Shown here: positions 17,896 to 27,376 of the stretch, piece by piece
How the letters are laid out: each line of letters starts with the position of its first letter
Numbering within the stretch: position 1 is the first letter of the stretch
Origin: Cellulomonas sp. ES6
GTDB taxonomy: Bacteria; Actinomycetota; Actinomycetes; Actinomycetales; Cellulomonadaceae
Reading direction: 5' to 3'
NCBI RefSeq assembly: GCF_030053835.1
Contig: NZ_CP125655.1
Span: 4,060,888-4,124,887 of the forward strand
DNA length: 64,000 nt
Notes under the pieces: generated by a model
Seen by the model: the letters and a program-made list of their open reading frames with translations, nothing else
The model's database searches: none
Told to the model about the DNA's origin: nothing
Made by a program: the position numbers and the translations under genes

Positions 17896-20109
17896 TCAGC
17901 CCACCCCGAGCACGAACGGCAGCACCGCCGCGGCGCCCGCCCGCCGGAGCAGCCGTGCGGCGACGGTCAGCGTCCACCCCGAGTCGGTGCGGTCGTCGAC
18001 GAGCAGCACGTTCCGGCCGGGGAGCCCCGCGGCCGCGGCCGGTCCGAGGTCGAGCTCGAGGCGTCGGGCGACCGCGGCGAGCCGGTGCGCGGAGTTGACG
18101 TCGTGCCGGCTCGGCGGGGTGTCGGGCCGGGGCGCGACGGCACCGACGAGCGGTACGCCGAGGTGCCGGGCGACGCCGTTCGCCAGGTGCTCGACGAGGG
18201 CGGGCCGCGTCGAGGAGCGCACCACCACGACGCCCTCGGGCCGGTGCTCGGGCTGCCACGCGTCGAGGGTGGCGAGCACCGGGTCGCGCAACGCGGCCGG
18301 GAGGCCGGCCTCCGGGTCCGCCTCGCCGCCGAACAGGTCACGCAGCAGCCCGCCCCAGCCGACGGAGTCGAGGCGGGCGACGGCGCGCCCCGGCTCGGCG
18401 TTCTCCTCGGCCGGGATGCGCCCGCGCAGGTCGAGTCCCAGGGTCGCCATCCCGGTGGGCCACTGCCGGCGCGGGTCGACCGCGACGCCGGCCGACGTGA
18501 GGAGCGCCTGGGCGCCGGCGACGTGCGCGGCGTCCGGGGACACGCCCACCGTGCTGCCCGTGCAGCGGTCGCAGCGTCCGCACCGCCACTGCTCGCCGCC
18601 CGGGCCCGCGAGCTCGGGGTCGTCGAGCGCCCGCCGCAGGTGGGCCATCCGGCAGCCGTCGGTGGTGACGTAGTCGACCATGAGCTGCTGCTCGGCCCGA
18701 CGGGTGGCGGTGACGCGCTCGTACCGCTCCGCGTCGTACGACCAGGGCTCGCCGGTCGCCTCCCAGCCGCCCCGCACGCGCCGGACCGCACCGTCGACGT
18801 CGAGCACCTTGAGCATCTGCTCGAGGCGTGACCGGCGCAGCGAGACGTGCGTCTCGAGCGCCGCGGTGGACAGCACGCCGCCCTCGCGGAGGGCTCGCAG
18901 CGCGGCCCGCACGTCGTCCTCCGGCGGGAACGCGGTCGACGCGAACCACTCCCAGATCGCGCGGTCCTCCCGGCCGGGCAGCAGCACCGCGGTCGCGCGC
19001 CCGCCGACGGCCTCGGCCGCGCGTCCGGCGCGGCCGACCTGCTGGTAGTACGCGATGGGGGAGGACGGCGCCCCGACGTGCACGACGAACCCGAGGTCCG
19101 GCTTGTCGAAGCCCATGCCGAGGGCGGAGGTGGCGACCAGGGCCTTGACCCGGTTCGCGAGCAGGTCCGCCTCGGCGACCTCGCGCTCCGCCGGGTCGGT
19201 CTGGCCGGTGTACGCCCGCACGTCGAGGCCGGCCGACCGCAGGTGCTCGGTCACCTGCTGGGCGGCGGCGACCGTCAGGCAGTAGACGATGCCGGAGCCC
19301 TCGAGGGCGGGCAGGTTCTGCGCGAGCCAGGCCAGCTGCCCGGCCGTGTCGGGGAGCCGCACCACGGACAGGTCGAGGCTGGAGCGGTCGAGCGCCCCGC
19401 GCAGCACGAGGACGTCGTCGCGGACCGCGGTGCCGAGCTGCTCGGCGACGTCGGCGGTGACGCGGGCGTTCGCCGTGGCGGTGGTCGCCAGCACCGGGAT
19501 GCCGTCGGGCAGCTCGGCGAGCAGCGTGCGGATGCGCCGGTAGTCGGGCCGGAAGTCGTGCCCCCAGTCGGAGATGCAGTGCGCCTCGTCCACGACCACC
19601 AGGCCCGCATCGGCGGCGAGCCGCGGCAGCACCTCGTCCCGGAACTGCGGGTGGGTCAGCCGCTCGGGGGAGACCAGCAGCACGTCGACGTCGCCCGCGG
19701 CGATCTGCGCGTGCACGTCGTCCCACTCGGTGACGTTCGCCGAGTTGAGCGTCGCCGCGCGGACACCGGCCCGCTGCGCGGAGGCGACCTGGTTGCGCAT
19801 GAGCGCGAGCAGCGGCGAGACGAGCACCGTCGGGCCGGCCCCGCGGGCGCGCAGCAGGGCGGTCGCCACGAAGTACACCGCCGACTTGCCCCACCCGGTG
19901 CGCTGGACGACGAGCGCGCGGCGGTGGTCGCTCACGAGCGCGTCCACGGCGCGCCACTGGTCGTCGCGCAGACGCGCGTCGTCGCGCCCGACGAGGCGAC
20001 GCAGCACGGCCTCCGCCTCCTCGCGCAGGCCGGCGTGCGTCGTGGTGCCGCCGGCGTCGGCGATCTCGTCGGAGGTCGGTGCGGTCGCGCCCGGGATCTG
20101 CTGCGTCAT
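17896..20109 (-). CDS. recQ: RecQ-family ATP-dependent DNA helicase with C-terminal phosphoribosyltransferase-like domain
   Basis: 737 residues from the ATG at 20109; TAGTGT lies 7 nt upstream on the minus strand. Helicase domains: Walker A TGWGKSAVYF (71-80), DEAH box in VVVDEAHCISDWGHDFRPDYRRI, SALGMGFDKPDL and QQVGRAGRAAEA. The RecQ zinc-binding region has its cysteines around CRMAHLRRAL and WRCGRCDRC. After a weak helical region, the last about 130 residues are not HRDC. They end in a type-I PRTase-like PRPP loop, NVLLVDDRTDSGWTLTVAARLL, preceded by VVVVRSSTRPALVEHLA. It is transcribed opposite to, and between, the hisD and hisC blocks. Confidence 0.9.
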   Translation of the reverse strand: MTQQIPGATAPTSDEIADAGGTTTHAGLREEAEAVLRRLVGRDDARLRDDQWRAVDALVSDHRRALVVQRTGWGKSAVYFVATALLRARGAGPTVLVSPLLALMRNQVASAQRAGVRAATLNSANVTEWDDVHAQIAAGDVDVLLVSPERLTHPQFRDEVLPRLAADAGLVVVDEAHCISDWGHDFRPDYRRIRTLLAELPDGIPVLATTATANARVTADVAEQLGTAVRDDVLVLRGALDRSSLDLSVVRLPDTAGQLAWLAQNLPALEGSGIVYCLTVAAAQQVTEHLRSAGLDVRAYTGQTDPAEREVAEADLLANRVKALVATSALGMGFDKPDLGFVVHVGAPSSPIAYYQQVGRAGRAAEAVGGRATAVLLPGREDRAIWEWFASTAFPPEDDVRAALRALREGGVLSTAALETHVSLRRSRLEQMLKVLDVDGAVRRVRGGWEATGEPWSYDAERYERVTATRRAEQQLMVDYVTTDGCRMAHLRRALDDPELAGPGGEQWRCGRCDRCTGSTVGVSPDAAHVAGAQALLTSAGVAVDPRRQWPTGMATLGLDLRGRIPAEENAEPGRAVARLDSVGWGGLLRDLFGGEADPEAGLPAALRDPVLATLDAWQPEHRPEGVVVVRSSTRPALVEHLANGVARHLGVPLVGAVAPRPDTPPSRHDVNSAHRLAAVARRLELDLGPAAAAGLPGRNVLLVDDRTDSGWTLTVAARLLRRAGAAAVLPFVLGVG

Positions 20110-20209
20110 CGCCCCGACACTAGCCACGACCGCCGACACCGGCCGAGCGGCAGGCGTCGCCCTGTGGACGACCGCCGGCACCCGCCCGCACCGCGGATAC
20201 GATCAGCCG

Positions 20210-21340
20210 GTGACCGCACCCGACCCCGCCCCGCAGGCCACGCGGCCCGTGCTGCCGGTGCGTCCCGAGCTCGCCGGCGAGGTGCCGTACGGCGCCCCGC
20301 AGCTCGACGTGCCGGTGCTGCTGAACGTGAACGAGAACCCCTACGCCCCGTCGCCGGAGGTGGTGGCCGACATCGCCGCTGCGGTCGCGGAGGCCGCCAC
20401 GGGGCTGAACCGCTACCCGGACCGCGAGTTCCTCGCGCTGCGCGCCGACCTGGCGGACTACCTGGCGGTGGAGTCGGGCGTCCGGCTCGAGCCCGAGCAG
20501 GTCTGGGCGGCCAACGGGTCCAACGAGGTGATGCTCCACCTGCTGCAGGCCTTCGGCGGCCCGGGGCGCACGGCCGTGTCGTTCGCGCCCACGTACTCGA
20601 TGTACCCGGAGTACGCCCGCGACACCCACACCCGCTGGGTGGCCGGCCGGCGCACGGAGCAGTTCGACGTCGACCCGGCCGAGGCACGCGCCCTCGTCGC
20701 CCGGGAGGCGCCCTCGGTCGTCCTGCTCACCAGCCCGAACAACCCGACCGGGACGGCGCTCGACCTCGCGACCGTCCGCGAGGTGCTCGACGCCGCGGCC
20801 GAGGTGCCGGGCGGGTGCGTCGTCGTCGTCGACGAGGCGTACGCGGAGTTCCGCCGGGAGGGCGTCGACTCGGCGCTGACCCTGCTGGCCGAGCACCCCC
20901 ACCTGGCGGTGAGCCGCACCATGTCCAAGGCGTTCGGCCTGGCCGGCGCCCGCGTCGGCTACCTCGCGGCGTCGCGGCAGCTCGTCGACGCGCTGCGGGT
21001 CGTGCGGCTGCCGTACCACCTGTCCGCGGTCACGCAGGCGACGGCCCGCGCGGCCCTGCGGCACGCCCCGGCGCTCATGGCGCAGGTCGGGTCCCTGCGG
21101 GCGGAGCGTGACGCCCTCGTGGTCACCCTGCGCGGCCGGGGGCTCCGGGTGGCGGAGTCCGACGCGAACTTCGTGCTGTTCCAGGTGCACGGGGACCGCC
21201 ACGAGATCTGGCAGGGTCTGCTGGACCGGGGCGTGCTGATCCGCGAGGTCGGCCCCGAAGGATGGCTGCGGGTGTCGGTCGGCACCCCGGACGAGACCGC
21301 GGCGTTCACCGCCGCGCTGTGGGAGGTGCTGGGGACGTGA
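20210..21340 (+). CDS. hisC: HisC, histidinol-phosphate aminotransferase
   Basis: PLP-dependent class I/II aminotransferase converting imidazole-acetol phosphate to histidinol phosphate. 376 residues, GTG start at 20210 with TACGAT 6 nt upstream. Motifs: [62 protein letters not shown] and the PLP-lysine segment [16 protein letters not shown] (Lys near residue 240). The stop overlaps the hisB start (GTGA). Confidence 0.96.
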   Translation: MTAPDPAPQATRPVLPVRPELAGEVPYGAPQLDVPVLLNVNENPYAPSPEVVADIAAAVAEAATGLNRYPDREFLALRADLADYLAVESGVRLEPEQVWAANGSNEVMLHLLQAFGGPGRTAVSFAPTYSMYPEYARDTHTRWVAGRRTEQFDVDPAEARALVAREAPSVVLLTSPNNPTGTALDLATVREVLDAAAEVPGGCVVVVDEAYAEFRREGVDSALTLLAEHPHLAVSRTMSKAFGLAGARVGYLAASRQLVDALRVVRLPYHLSAVTQATARAALRHAPALMAQVGSLRAERDALVVTLRGRGLRVAESDANFVLFQVHGDRHEIWQGLLDRGVLIREVGPEGWLRVSVGTPDETAAFTAALWEVLGT

Positions 21341-21951
21341 CCACGACGACCGGCGGGCGCAGGGCCCGGATCGAGCGCACGACGAGCGAGTCGAGCGTCG
21401 TGGTGGAGGTGGACCTCGACGGATCGGGGCGCACGGACATCAGCACGACCGTGCCGTTCTACGACCACATGCTCACGGCGCTCGGCAAGCACTCCCTCAT
21501 CGACCTGACGGTCCGTGCGACCGGGGACACCGAGATCGACGCGCACCACACCGTCGAGGACGTCGCGATCTGCCTGGGCGAGGCGCTGCGCGAGGCGCTG
21601 GGCGACAAGCGCGGCATCGCACGCTTCGGCGACGCGACGGTGCCGCTGGACGAGGCGCTGGCGCAGGCGGTCGTCGACGTGTCCGGACGCCCGTACCTGG
21701 TCCACTCGGGGGAGCCGGAGGGTCAGGAGTACCACCTGATCGGCGGCCACTTCACGGGGTCGCTGACCCGGCACGTCCTGGAGTCGATCGCCCACCACGC
21801 CGCGTTCGGCATGCACGTGCGCGTGCTCGCCGGCCGCGACCCGCACCACATCGTGGAGGCGCAGTTCAAGGCGCTCGCCCGCGCGCTGCGGGCGGCCGTC
21901 GCCCTGGACCCGCGCGTCGACGGCGTGCCGAGCACGAAGGGCGCGCTGTGA
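21337..21951 (+). CDS. hisB: HisB, imidazoleglycerol-phosphate dehydratase
   Basis: Monofunctional, manganese-dependent dehydratase of 204 residues, without the phosphatase domain found in enterobacterial HisB. Metal-binding motifs are intact: [38 protein letters not shown] and [17 protein letters not shown]. The ends overlap hisC and the next gene by 4 nt, so it is translationally coupled on both sides. Confidence 0.97.
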   Translation: MTTTTGGRRARIERTTSESSVVVEVDLDGSGRTDISTTVPFYDHMLTALGKHSLIDLTVRATGDTEIDAHHTVEDVAICLGEALREALGDKRGIARFGDATVPLDEALAQAVVDVSGRPYLVHSGEPEGQEYHLIGGHFTGSLTRHVLESIAHHAAFGMHVRVLAGRDPHHIVEAQFKALARALRAAVALDPRVDGVPSTKGAL

Positions 21952-22493
21952 GCGACGCGCCCCGGGACGGCTCGCCCGACGACCTGCCCGACGTCCCGGA
22001 GGACCTCGGCTTCGAGATCCCCGACGACCTCTCCGGCCTGGACGATGCGGCGACGGAGCCCGACGAGCCCGTCGTCGCGGTGGTCGTGACGCAGGTCGAC
22101 GGCGCCCGGCCCCTGGCGGCGGCGTGCTCGCTCGCCGGGGTCGACGTGGACGCCGTGCCGTCCCCGGTGGGCGCGCTGGCCGTCCTGCGCGACACCGCCG
22201 ACGCCGCGGGGACCGCCGCCGCGGCGGAGGCGATCTCGCGGATGCTGCGCGGCTCGCCCGTCGTGCTGCTGGACCGGCGAGCCGGCCGGATCGCCGCGAG
22301 CCGGTGGGTCGGGGGCACGCGCGAGGACGACCTGCCGCCCGGGCTGGTGCTGTCGGGCGCCCCGGCGGTGCTCGAGGACGTGCTCGTCGGCGGGACGCCG
22401 GTGGCCGAGCTCGACGGCGTGGAGACCAGCGTCGGGATGTCGCGGTGGGCCGCGATGCGCGCGCTGTCGGGAGGCCGGCGCCGCAAGGGCTGA
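21948..22493 (+). CDS. Conserved-context unknown protein inside the his operon
   Basis: 181 residues, GTGA-coupled to hisB, so certainly co-expressed with it. I do not recognise the family. Residues 1-40 are strongly acidic and Pro-rich ([20 protein letters not shown]). The rest looks like a compact alpha/beta domain with alternating hydrophobic strands ([26 protein letters not shown]) and a basic tail (GGRRRKG). There is no signal peptide, membrane segment or metal motif. A role in histidine metabolism is suggested only by position. Confidence 0.8.
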   Translation: MSDAPRDGSPDDLPDVPEDLGFEIPDDLSGLDDAATEPDEPVVAVVVTQVDGARPLAAACSLAGVDVDAVPSPVGALAVLRDTADAAGTAAAAEAISRMLRGSPVVLLDRRAGRIAASRWVGGTREDDLPPGLVLSGAPAVLEDVLVGGTPVAELDGVETSVGMSRWAAMRALSGGRRRKG

Positions 22494-22651
22494 CCGGCGG
22501 TGCACCGCACCGCACCCCGCTGCCCTGCCGGGCCCGACCCGGCCCGGCCTGGTCCCGTCCGGCCCGACCCGGCCTGGCCTGATCCGGCGTGACCCGGTCC
22601 GCGCACCGGACGCCGAGAGGCCGGGCACGCAGCGCCGGGTAGCCTGGACCG

Positions 22652-23299
22652 GTGCCCAGCCAGCCTCGCGTCGTCGTCCTGGACTACGGATTCGGGAACG
22701 TCCGCTCGGCCGTGCGTGCCCTGGAGCGGGTCGGCGCCGAGGTCGAGCTGACGTCGGACGCGCAGCACGCCGCGGAGGCCGACGGGCTCGTCGTCCCGGG
22801 TGTCGGCGCCTTCGCCGCGGTCATGGCGGGTCTGCGCGACGTGCGGGGCGACCAGATCGTCGACCGCCGGCTCGCGGGCGGCCGGCCGGTCCTGGGCATC
22901 TGCGTCGGCATGCAGGTGATGTTCGACCGCGGCGAGGAGCACGGCGTCCGCACCGACGGCCTCGGCGAGTGGCCGGGCGTCGTCGACCGGCTCGAGGCCG
23001 ACGTCGTCCCGCACATGGGCTGGTCGACGGTCGACGCCCCCGACGGCACGCGGCTGTTCGCGGGCGTCGAGCAGGAGCGCTTCTACTTCGTGCACTCGTA
23101 CGCCGCCCGCAGCTTCCCGCTGACGGGCAGCGCCGACCCCGAGCGCATGGCGCCGCCGCTGGTGACGTGGTCCGAGCACGGCGGCCCGTTCGTCGCCGCC
23201 GTGGAGAACGGGCCGCTGGCGGCGACGCAGTTCCACCCGGAGAAGTCGGGCGACGCCGGGGCGCAGCTGCTCGAGAACTGGGTCGGCTCGCTGACCTGA
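22652..23299 (+). CDS. hisH: HisH, glutaminase subunit of imidazoleglycerol-phosphate synthase
   Basis: Class I glutamine amidotransferase that supplies ammonia to HisF (not in this window). 215 residues, GTG start with TAGCCT 6 nt upstream. The oxyanion [10 protein letters not shown] loop, nucleophile Cys in [12 protein letters not shown] and the His-Glu pair in QFHPEKSG are all present. Confidence 0.96.
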   Translation: MPSQPRVVVLDYGFGNVRSAVRALERVGAEVELTSDAQHAAEADGLVVPGVGAFAAVMAGLRDVRGDQIVDRRLAGGRPVLGICVGMQVMFDRGEEHGVRTDGLGEWPGVVDRLEADVVPHMGWSTVDAPDGTRLFAGVEQERFYFVHSYAARSFPLTGSADPERMAPPLVTWSEHGGPFVAAVENGPLAATQFHPEKSGDAGAQLLENWVGSLT

Positions 23300-23405
23300 A
23301 CCGACCCGCCCGACCCGGCCGGCCCACCCCGGCCGCCCCCCACGAACCCCGTCCCGCCGCCGGCCGCCGGCCGCCGCCGGGCGCACCCCCCCGACGAGGA
23401 GTCCC

Positions 23406-24146
23406 ATGTCCGACCGTCTGCAGCTCCTGCCCGCCGTCGACGTCGCCGACGGCCAGGCCGTCCGCCTGGTCCAGGGCGAGGCGGGGTCGGAGACGTCCTA
23501 CGGCGACCCGCTGGCCGCCGCGCTCGACTGGCACGACGGCGGTGCCGAGTGGATCCACCTCGTGGACCTCGACGCGGCGTTCGGCCGGGGCTCCAACGCC
23601 GAGCTGCTCGCCGACGTGACGCAGGTGCTGTCCGGCAAGGGCGTCAAGGTCGAGCTGTCGGGGGGCATCCGCGACGACGCGTCGCTCGAGCGGGCTCTCG
23701 GGACGGGGGCGACCCGGGTGAACCTGGGCACCGCCGCGCTGGAGGACCCGGACTGGACGGCCGACGCGATCGCCCGGCACGGCGCCGCGATCGCGGTCGG
23801 GCTGGACGTGCGGGGCACGACGCTCGCCGCGCGCGGCTGGACCCGCGAGGGCGGCGACCTGTGGGAGGTGCTCGCGCGCCTCGACGCCGCCGGGTGCGCG
23901 CGCTACGTCGTCACGGACGTCACGAAGGACGGCACGCTCCGCGGCCCGAACGTCGACCTGCTGCGGGAGGTCTGCTCGCGCACGGACGCGCCGGTGGTGG
24001 CGTCCGGCGGGATCTCGTCGCTGGACGACCTGCGCGTGCTCCGGGCCCTGGTGGCGGACGGCGTCGAGGGCGCGATCGTCGGCAAGGCCCTGTACGCGGG
24101 CGCGTTCACGCTGCCCGAGGCGCTGGACGTCGCCGGGCGGCCGTGA
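23406..24146 (+). CDS. priA: HisA/PriA phosphoribosyl isomerase
   Basis: 246-residue TIM barrel, ATG behind GAGGAG. HisA isomerises ProFAR; in actinobacteria lacking trpF the orthologue PriA also performs the TrpF reaction. Visible: [21 protein letters not shown] (first catalytic Asp), [37 protein letters not shown] (second Asp) and [12 protein letters not shown]. Dual activity is inferred from phylum; no trpF occurs in this window. The stop overlaps the next gene. Confidence 0.93.
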   Translation: MSDRLQLLPAVDVADGQAVRLVQGEAGSETSYGDPLAAALDWHDGGAEWIHLVDLDAAFGRGSNAELLADVTQVLSGKGVKVELSGGIRDDASLERALGTGATRVNLGTAALEDPDWTADAIARHGAAIAVGLDVRGTTLAARGWTREGGDLWEVLARLDAAGCARYVVTDVTKDGTLRGPNVDLLREVCSRTDAPVVASGGISSLDDLRVLRALVADGVEGAIVGKALYAGAFTLPEALDVAGRP

Positions 24147-24958
24147 CCGGCCGGGAGCTGCCGCCGACCTCGCCGTTCGCCGGTGACGACGGCAGCGCCG
24201 ACCCGGCCGTCGCCGCGGCGCTCGCGGACCTCGGGGCGGGCGGGACGGTGGCCGGGGTGGTCGCGGCGCTCGCCGGGACGCGCGTTCTGGTCCCCGTGCT
24301 CGCGGAGCTCGACTCCGCGGGGACGGTCGAGGTCGGCGGCCACGCCCACACGGTGGAGAAGGAGGCGTCGGCCGGGATCGTGGCGCTGCGGGCGCCGGAC
24401 GGCAGGACGGCGTTGCCCGTGTTCTCGTCGGTGGCGGCGATGACGGCGTGGCGGGCGGACGCCCGGCCCGTGCCGACCGAGGTCGCCCGCGCGGCCCTGT
24501 CCGCCGTGCAGGAGGGCTGGGAGCTTCTCGTCCTCGACCCCGGCGGCCCCGTGACGGCGCTGCTGCCGCGCCCGGCCGTGTGGGCGCTCGCGCAGCAGCA
24601 GCCGTGGCGCCCGGCGGTGACCGGCACCGGCGCCGGCGCGGCGGTCGACCCCGAGGTGGCGGCGGCCGTGCGCGGGGCGGTGCTCGCCGCGGTGGGGCCG
24701 TCCTCCGGCGGCGAGCCGGGGCCCGGACCCCGCAGCCGGTGGTTCCGCCGCGCGGCACCGGCGCAGCACCCCGGCGTGCCGGTGCGCGACGTCGCGGCGC
24801 TGCCGGGCGGCCGTGCCGAGGTCGCCGTGGAGCTGACGCTCGTGCCGGGGCTGGACCGCGTCGCCGTCGACGCGGTGGTGCGCCGCGTGGGGGAGGCGCT
24901 GGGCGCCGACGAGACCGTCACGCAGCGCGTGGACTCCGTCGAGGTGCGGCTGCGCTGA
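24143..24958 (+). CDS. SseB-family protein
   Basis: 271 residues, GTGA-coupled to hisA. It contains an SseB N-terminal domain: [42 protein letters not shown] and [13 protein letters not shown] second, similar C-terminal half follows ([27 protein letters not shown]). This family is often encoded next to hisA/hisF or infC in actinobacteria. Its biochemical role is unknown. Confidence 0.82.
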   Translation: MTGRELPPTSPFAGDDGSADPAVAAALADLGAGGTVAGVVAALAGTRVLVPVLAELDSAGTVEVGGHAHTVEKEASAGIVALRAPDGRTALPVFSSVAAMTAWRADARPVPTEVARAALSAVQEGWELLVLDPGGPVTALLPRPAVWALAQQQPWRPAVTGTGAGAAVDPEVAAAVRGAVLAAVGPSSGGEPGPGPRSRWFRRAAPAQHPGVPVRDVAALPGGRAEVAVELTLVPGLDRVAVDAVVRRVGEALGADETVTQRVDSVEVRLR

Positions 24959-24959
24959 C

Positions 24960-25060
24960 CTCGGTGCCTCGGTGCCTCGGTGCCCCTGTGCCCCGGTGCC
25001 CGGTGCCCCGGTGCCCGGTGCCTCGGTGCCCGGTGCCTCGGTGCCGCTGTGCCCCGGTGC
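24960..25060. repeat. GGTGCC microsatellite-like tandem repeat
   Basis: About 100 bp made of 7-8-nt units on the theme CCTCGGTG / CCCGGTG, filling the gap between the convergent SseB-like and GerW-like genes. It is a slippage-prone low-complexity tract with no hairpin-forming inverted copy. Confidence 0.75.
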
Positions 25061-25066
25061 GCCCGC

Positions 25067-25564
25067 TCAGCGCCGGCGGCGCAGCCGTCCCACCGCGAGC
25101 ACGAACGACAGCGCCACCACGGACACCGCGCCGACGACCTGCCCGCCGAGGACGACCCGGTTGACGTCGACGGCGGGCCGCCAGCGCACCCCGGTGCTGT
25201 CGACGACGTAGACGCCCAGCGGCTTGATCCGCGTCGCGAAGCCGGACCCCTCCGCGTCGCCGCCGCCCCGGCCCGACGGGGCCCGCCCGCCGCCCGTGCC
25301 CGGGCCCTCCGGGTCGCGCCGCTCGTCCTCGTCCTGCCCCGCCCCGGGCCCGGGCCGCTGCCACCGGCGGCTCCCCGGGCGCAGGCCGAGCCGGCCGTGC
25401 CCGCTCGCCGTGCCGGCACCGTGCGACCCGAGCACCTTCGCGACGGGGATCACCAGCGTGCCGTCGTGCTCGTACGCCTCCCCGAAGACGCGCTGCGCCG
25501 AGAACACGTCGCTCGCGGCGCGGGTGAGCTCCGGCAGGTCGTCGCGGCGGTCGTCGTGGGGCAT
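25067..25564 (-). CDS. GerW/YtfJ-family protein with C-terminal membrane anchor
   Basis: 165 residues from the ATG at 25564, with GGGAGG 6-7 nt upstream. The N-terminal half carries the YtfJ (GerW, spore protein) signature: DVFSAQRVFGEAYEHDGTLVIPVAKVLGSHGAG. A Gly/Arg-rich low-complexity loop follows, then GFATRIKPLGVYVVDSTGVRWRPAVDVNRVV, and a hydrophobic segment VVGAVSVVALSFVLAVG ending in basic residues. In Bacillus the family is sporulation-linked, but homologues are widespread in non-spore-forming actinobacteria, where the role is unknown. Confidence 0.82.
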   Translation of the reverse strand: MPHDDRRDDLPELTRAASDVFSAQRVFGEAYEHDGTLVIPVAKVLGSHGAGTASGHGRLGLRPGSRRWQRPGPGAGQDEDERRDPEGPGTGGGRAPSGRGGGDAEGSGFATRIKPLGVYVVDSTGVRWRPAVDVNRVVLGGQVVGAVSVVALSFVLAVGRLRRRR

Positions 25565-25694
25565 GAGGTCCTCCCGGGTCGGTCCGAGGCCCCACCGTCG
25601 CACGTCGGGCGCCCGCCGCACCAGGGCCGGACGCCGCGGGCGCGTGCACCGGACGGCACCCCGCGCGCCGCGGTCGGCCCACCCCCCGGGCGGG

Positions 25695-26456
25695 TCAGCC
25701 GCAGGACGTGGTGGGGGTGAACGACGCCTCGTCGGCGAGCAGCTGCCGCAGCGTGCTGACGGGGACGACGAAGCTCTGACCGGTGGCGTTCTTGGCGTAC
25801 ACCACGCCGACGACCCGGCCCGAGGCGTCCAGGACGGCGGACCCGGAGCTTCCGGGCTCGACCTCGGCGTTCGTGACGAGGACCTGCCCGAGGTTCTCGT
25901 TCAGCGGGTCGGTCGTCGCCCCGATGACCTGACCCGTGGTGACGGTCAGCGCGCCGCCCTGCGGGTACCCGACGACCGTGACCTCGTCGCCCGGGCCGGG
26001 GTCGGCCTCGGCGAGTCCCGGCGCCGACGGCAGCGGGTCCGCGGTGCGCACGACCGCGAGGTCGGCCAGCGCCGCGGTGGCCGACGCCGTGACGGCCACG
26101 TCGCGGCCGTCGTAGGTCGACAGCTGCAGGTCAGCGGAGTCGGCGACGACGTGGCGGTTGGTGATGAGCGTGGTCTCGTCGATCGCGAAGCCCGAGCCGG
26201 TGGACAGCGAGTCGCAGCCGACGTTCCGGATGCGCACCGCCATCCGCTGGGCGGAGTCGAAGCCGTCGGGGGACAGGTTGCCGGACGAGGTCGGCGTGGG
26301 CACGGGGGCGTCGGACGGCACGAGGTCCGTCGGCACCGCGCCGGGCTCGGCGGGCAGCACCCCGCACCCGGCCAGGAGGAGCAGGCCGAGCAGCGGGACC
26401 GCGGCGCGCGTCGTGGCGCGGGGACGCGGGCGCGGCGGCCGGACGGCGCCCGTCAC
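25695..26456 (-). CDS. Trypsin-like serine protease lipoprotein
   Basis: 253 residues from the GTG at 26456. The N-terminus is a signal peptide with lipobox LLLLAGCG, so it is probably a membrane-anchored exported lipoprotein. The chymotrypsin-fold catalytic triad is visible: His in TNRHVVA, Asp in ALADLAVVRT and Ser in EPGSSGSAVLD. No PDZ domain follows, which separates it from DegP. Closest in layout to mycobacterial MarP-like protease domains. Its start overlaps the stop of the coiled-coil gene upstream (GTGA), so the two are coupled. Confidence 0.88.
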   Translation of the reverse strand: MTGAVRPPRPRPRATTRAAVPLLGLLLLAGCGVLPAEPGAVPTDLVPSDAPVPTPTSSGNLSPDGFDSAQRMAVRIRNVGCDSLSTGSGFAIDETTLITNRHVVADSADLQLSTYDGRDVAVTASATAALADLAVVRTADPLPSAPGLAEADPGPGDEVTVVGYPQGGALTVTTGQVIGATTDPLNENLGQVLVTNAEVEPGSSGSAVLDASGRVVGVVYAKNATGQSFVVPVSTLRQLLADEASFTPTTSCG

Positions 26457-27265
26457 CCGTCCGCCCCCGCCGCGAGCTGGCGCTGCAGCTCGGTGTTCGC
26501 GTCGGTCGCCGCGGCGCACACGCCCTGGACGTCGCCCTTGAACCGCTCGAGGTCCGCGGGGTCGTACGACTCGGCGTCCTCGAGGTACGTGATGAGCTGG
26601 TTCTGCGCGTCGATGCAGGTCGACAGGGCGGACGCGACGTTCGCGGCGGCCTGCGAGATCCGGGCCTGGTAGTCGACGAGCTGGCGCTGCACCTCGCGGT
26701 CGTCGCCGACCTGCGCCTTCTCGTCCGCGAGCTGCACGATGCGCTCCTGGGCCGTCGCGAGCTGGTCGCCCACCGCGGCCAGCTCCCCGAGCGTGCCCTC
26801 GTGCTGCGCGCGCAGGGTGGCGAGCTCGGTGCCGACGTCCCGCCCCTGGTCCTCGACCCGCGCCGCGTAGTCCTGCCAGCTCACGACGCGCAGCCAGAGC
26901 ACGGTGGCGAGCGCGGCGGCGGCGACCAGCAGCACCGCGAGCGTGGCCAGCCCCCAGCCGCGACGTCGCCGCCGGGCGGGGGGAGCGACGTGGGCGTGCT
27001 CGTCGTGGCGGTGCTCCGGTGCCGCCGCCGACGGGACGCCGGACGCGGCCTCGGGGGTCCCCGCCGGCCTGGCGGCTGCCGTCCCCGCGCGCAGGTCGAC
27101 CGCGCGCGGGTCGGCCGTGCGGGCCACGGCGGGGGAGGGCGCGGCGCCGGGGGCTCCTGCGGCGGCGGAGGCCCGGCCGTCCGGGGGCTCGGGGTGCGGC
27201 CGTGGCGAGGGCCCGACCGGCGTCGGCGTGCCGATCGGGTCGCCCGGCCCGGTGGCAGACGTCAC
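26453..27265 (-). CDS. Single-pass membrane protein with extracytoplasmic coiled coil
   Basis: 270 residues from the GTG at 27265, with TATGGT 6 nt upstream on the minus strand. About 100 residues of Pro/Ala-rich cytoplasmic N-terminus precede a basic stop (RRRRRG) and one membrane helix ([20 protein letters not shown]). Next is a coiled coil (RDVGTELATLRAQHEGTLGELAAVGDQL onward) and a small conserved-looking C-terminal part with two cysteines (STCIDAQNQL, GVCAAATDAN). The family is not recognised. Coupling to a secreted protease suggests a joint envelope function (inference). Confidence 0.75.
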   Translation of the reverse strand: MTSATGPGDPIGTPTPVGPSPRPHPEPPDGRASAAAGAPGAAPSPAVARTADPRAVDLRAGTAAARPAGTPEAASGVPSAAAPEHRHDEHAHVAPPARRRRRGWGLATLAVLLVAAAALATVLWLRVVSWQDYAARVEDQGRDVGTELATLRAQHEGTLGELAAVGDQLATAQERIVQLADEKAQVGDDREVQRQLVDYQARISQAAANVASALSTCIDAQNQLITYLEDAESYDPADLERFKGDVQGVCAAATDANTELQRQLAAGADG

Positions 27266-27376
27266 GGCACCACCATACGGGCGGGCCGTCGGGACGTGCC
27301 CGACGTCACTCCCGGGGGAGCCCGCGGAGGCGGAATCCTGTCGTCCGGCGGGGCTCCGGCGCGGGAGAATCCTCGC

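Noticed and set aside
22494..22651. CCCGGCC-rich tract between the his-operon unknown gene and hisH as a regulatory repeat
   Set aside because: Irregular low-complexity GC sequence with no consistent unit beyond base composition; only the hisH -10 hexamer stands out.
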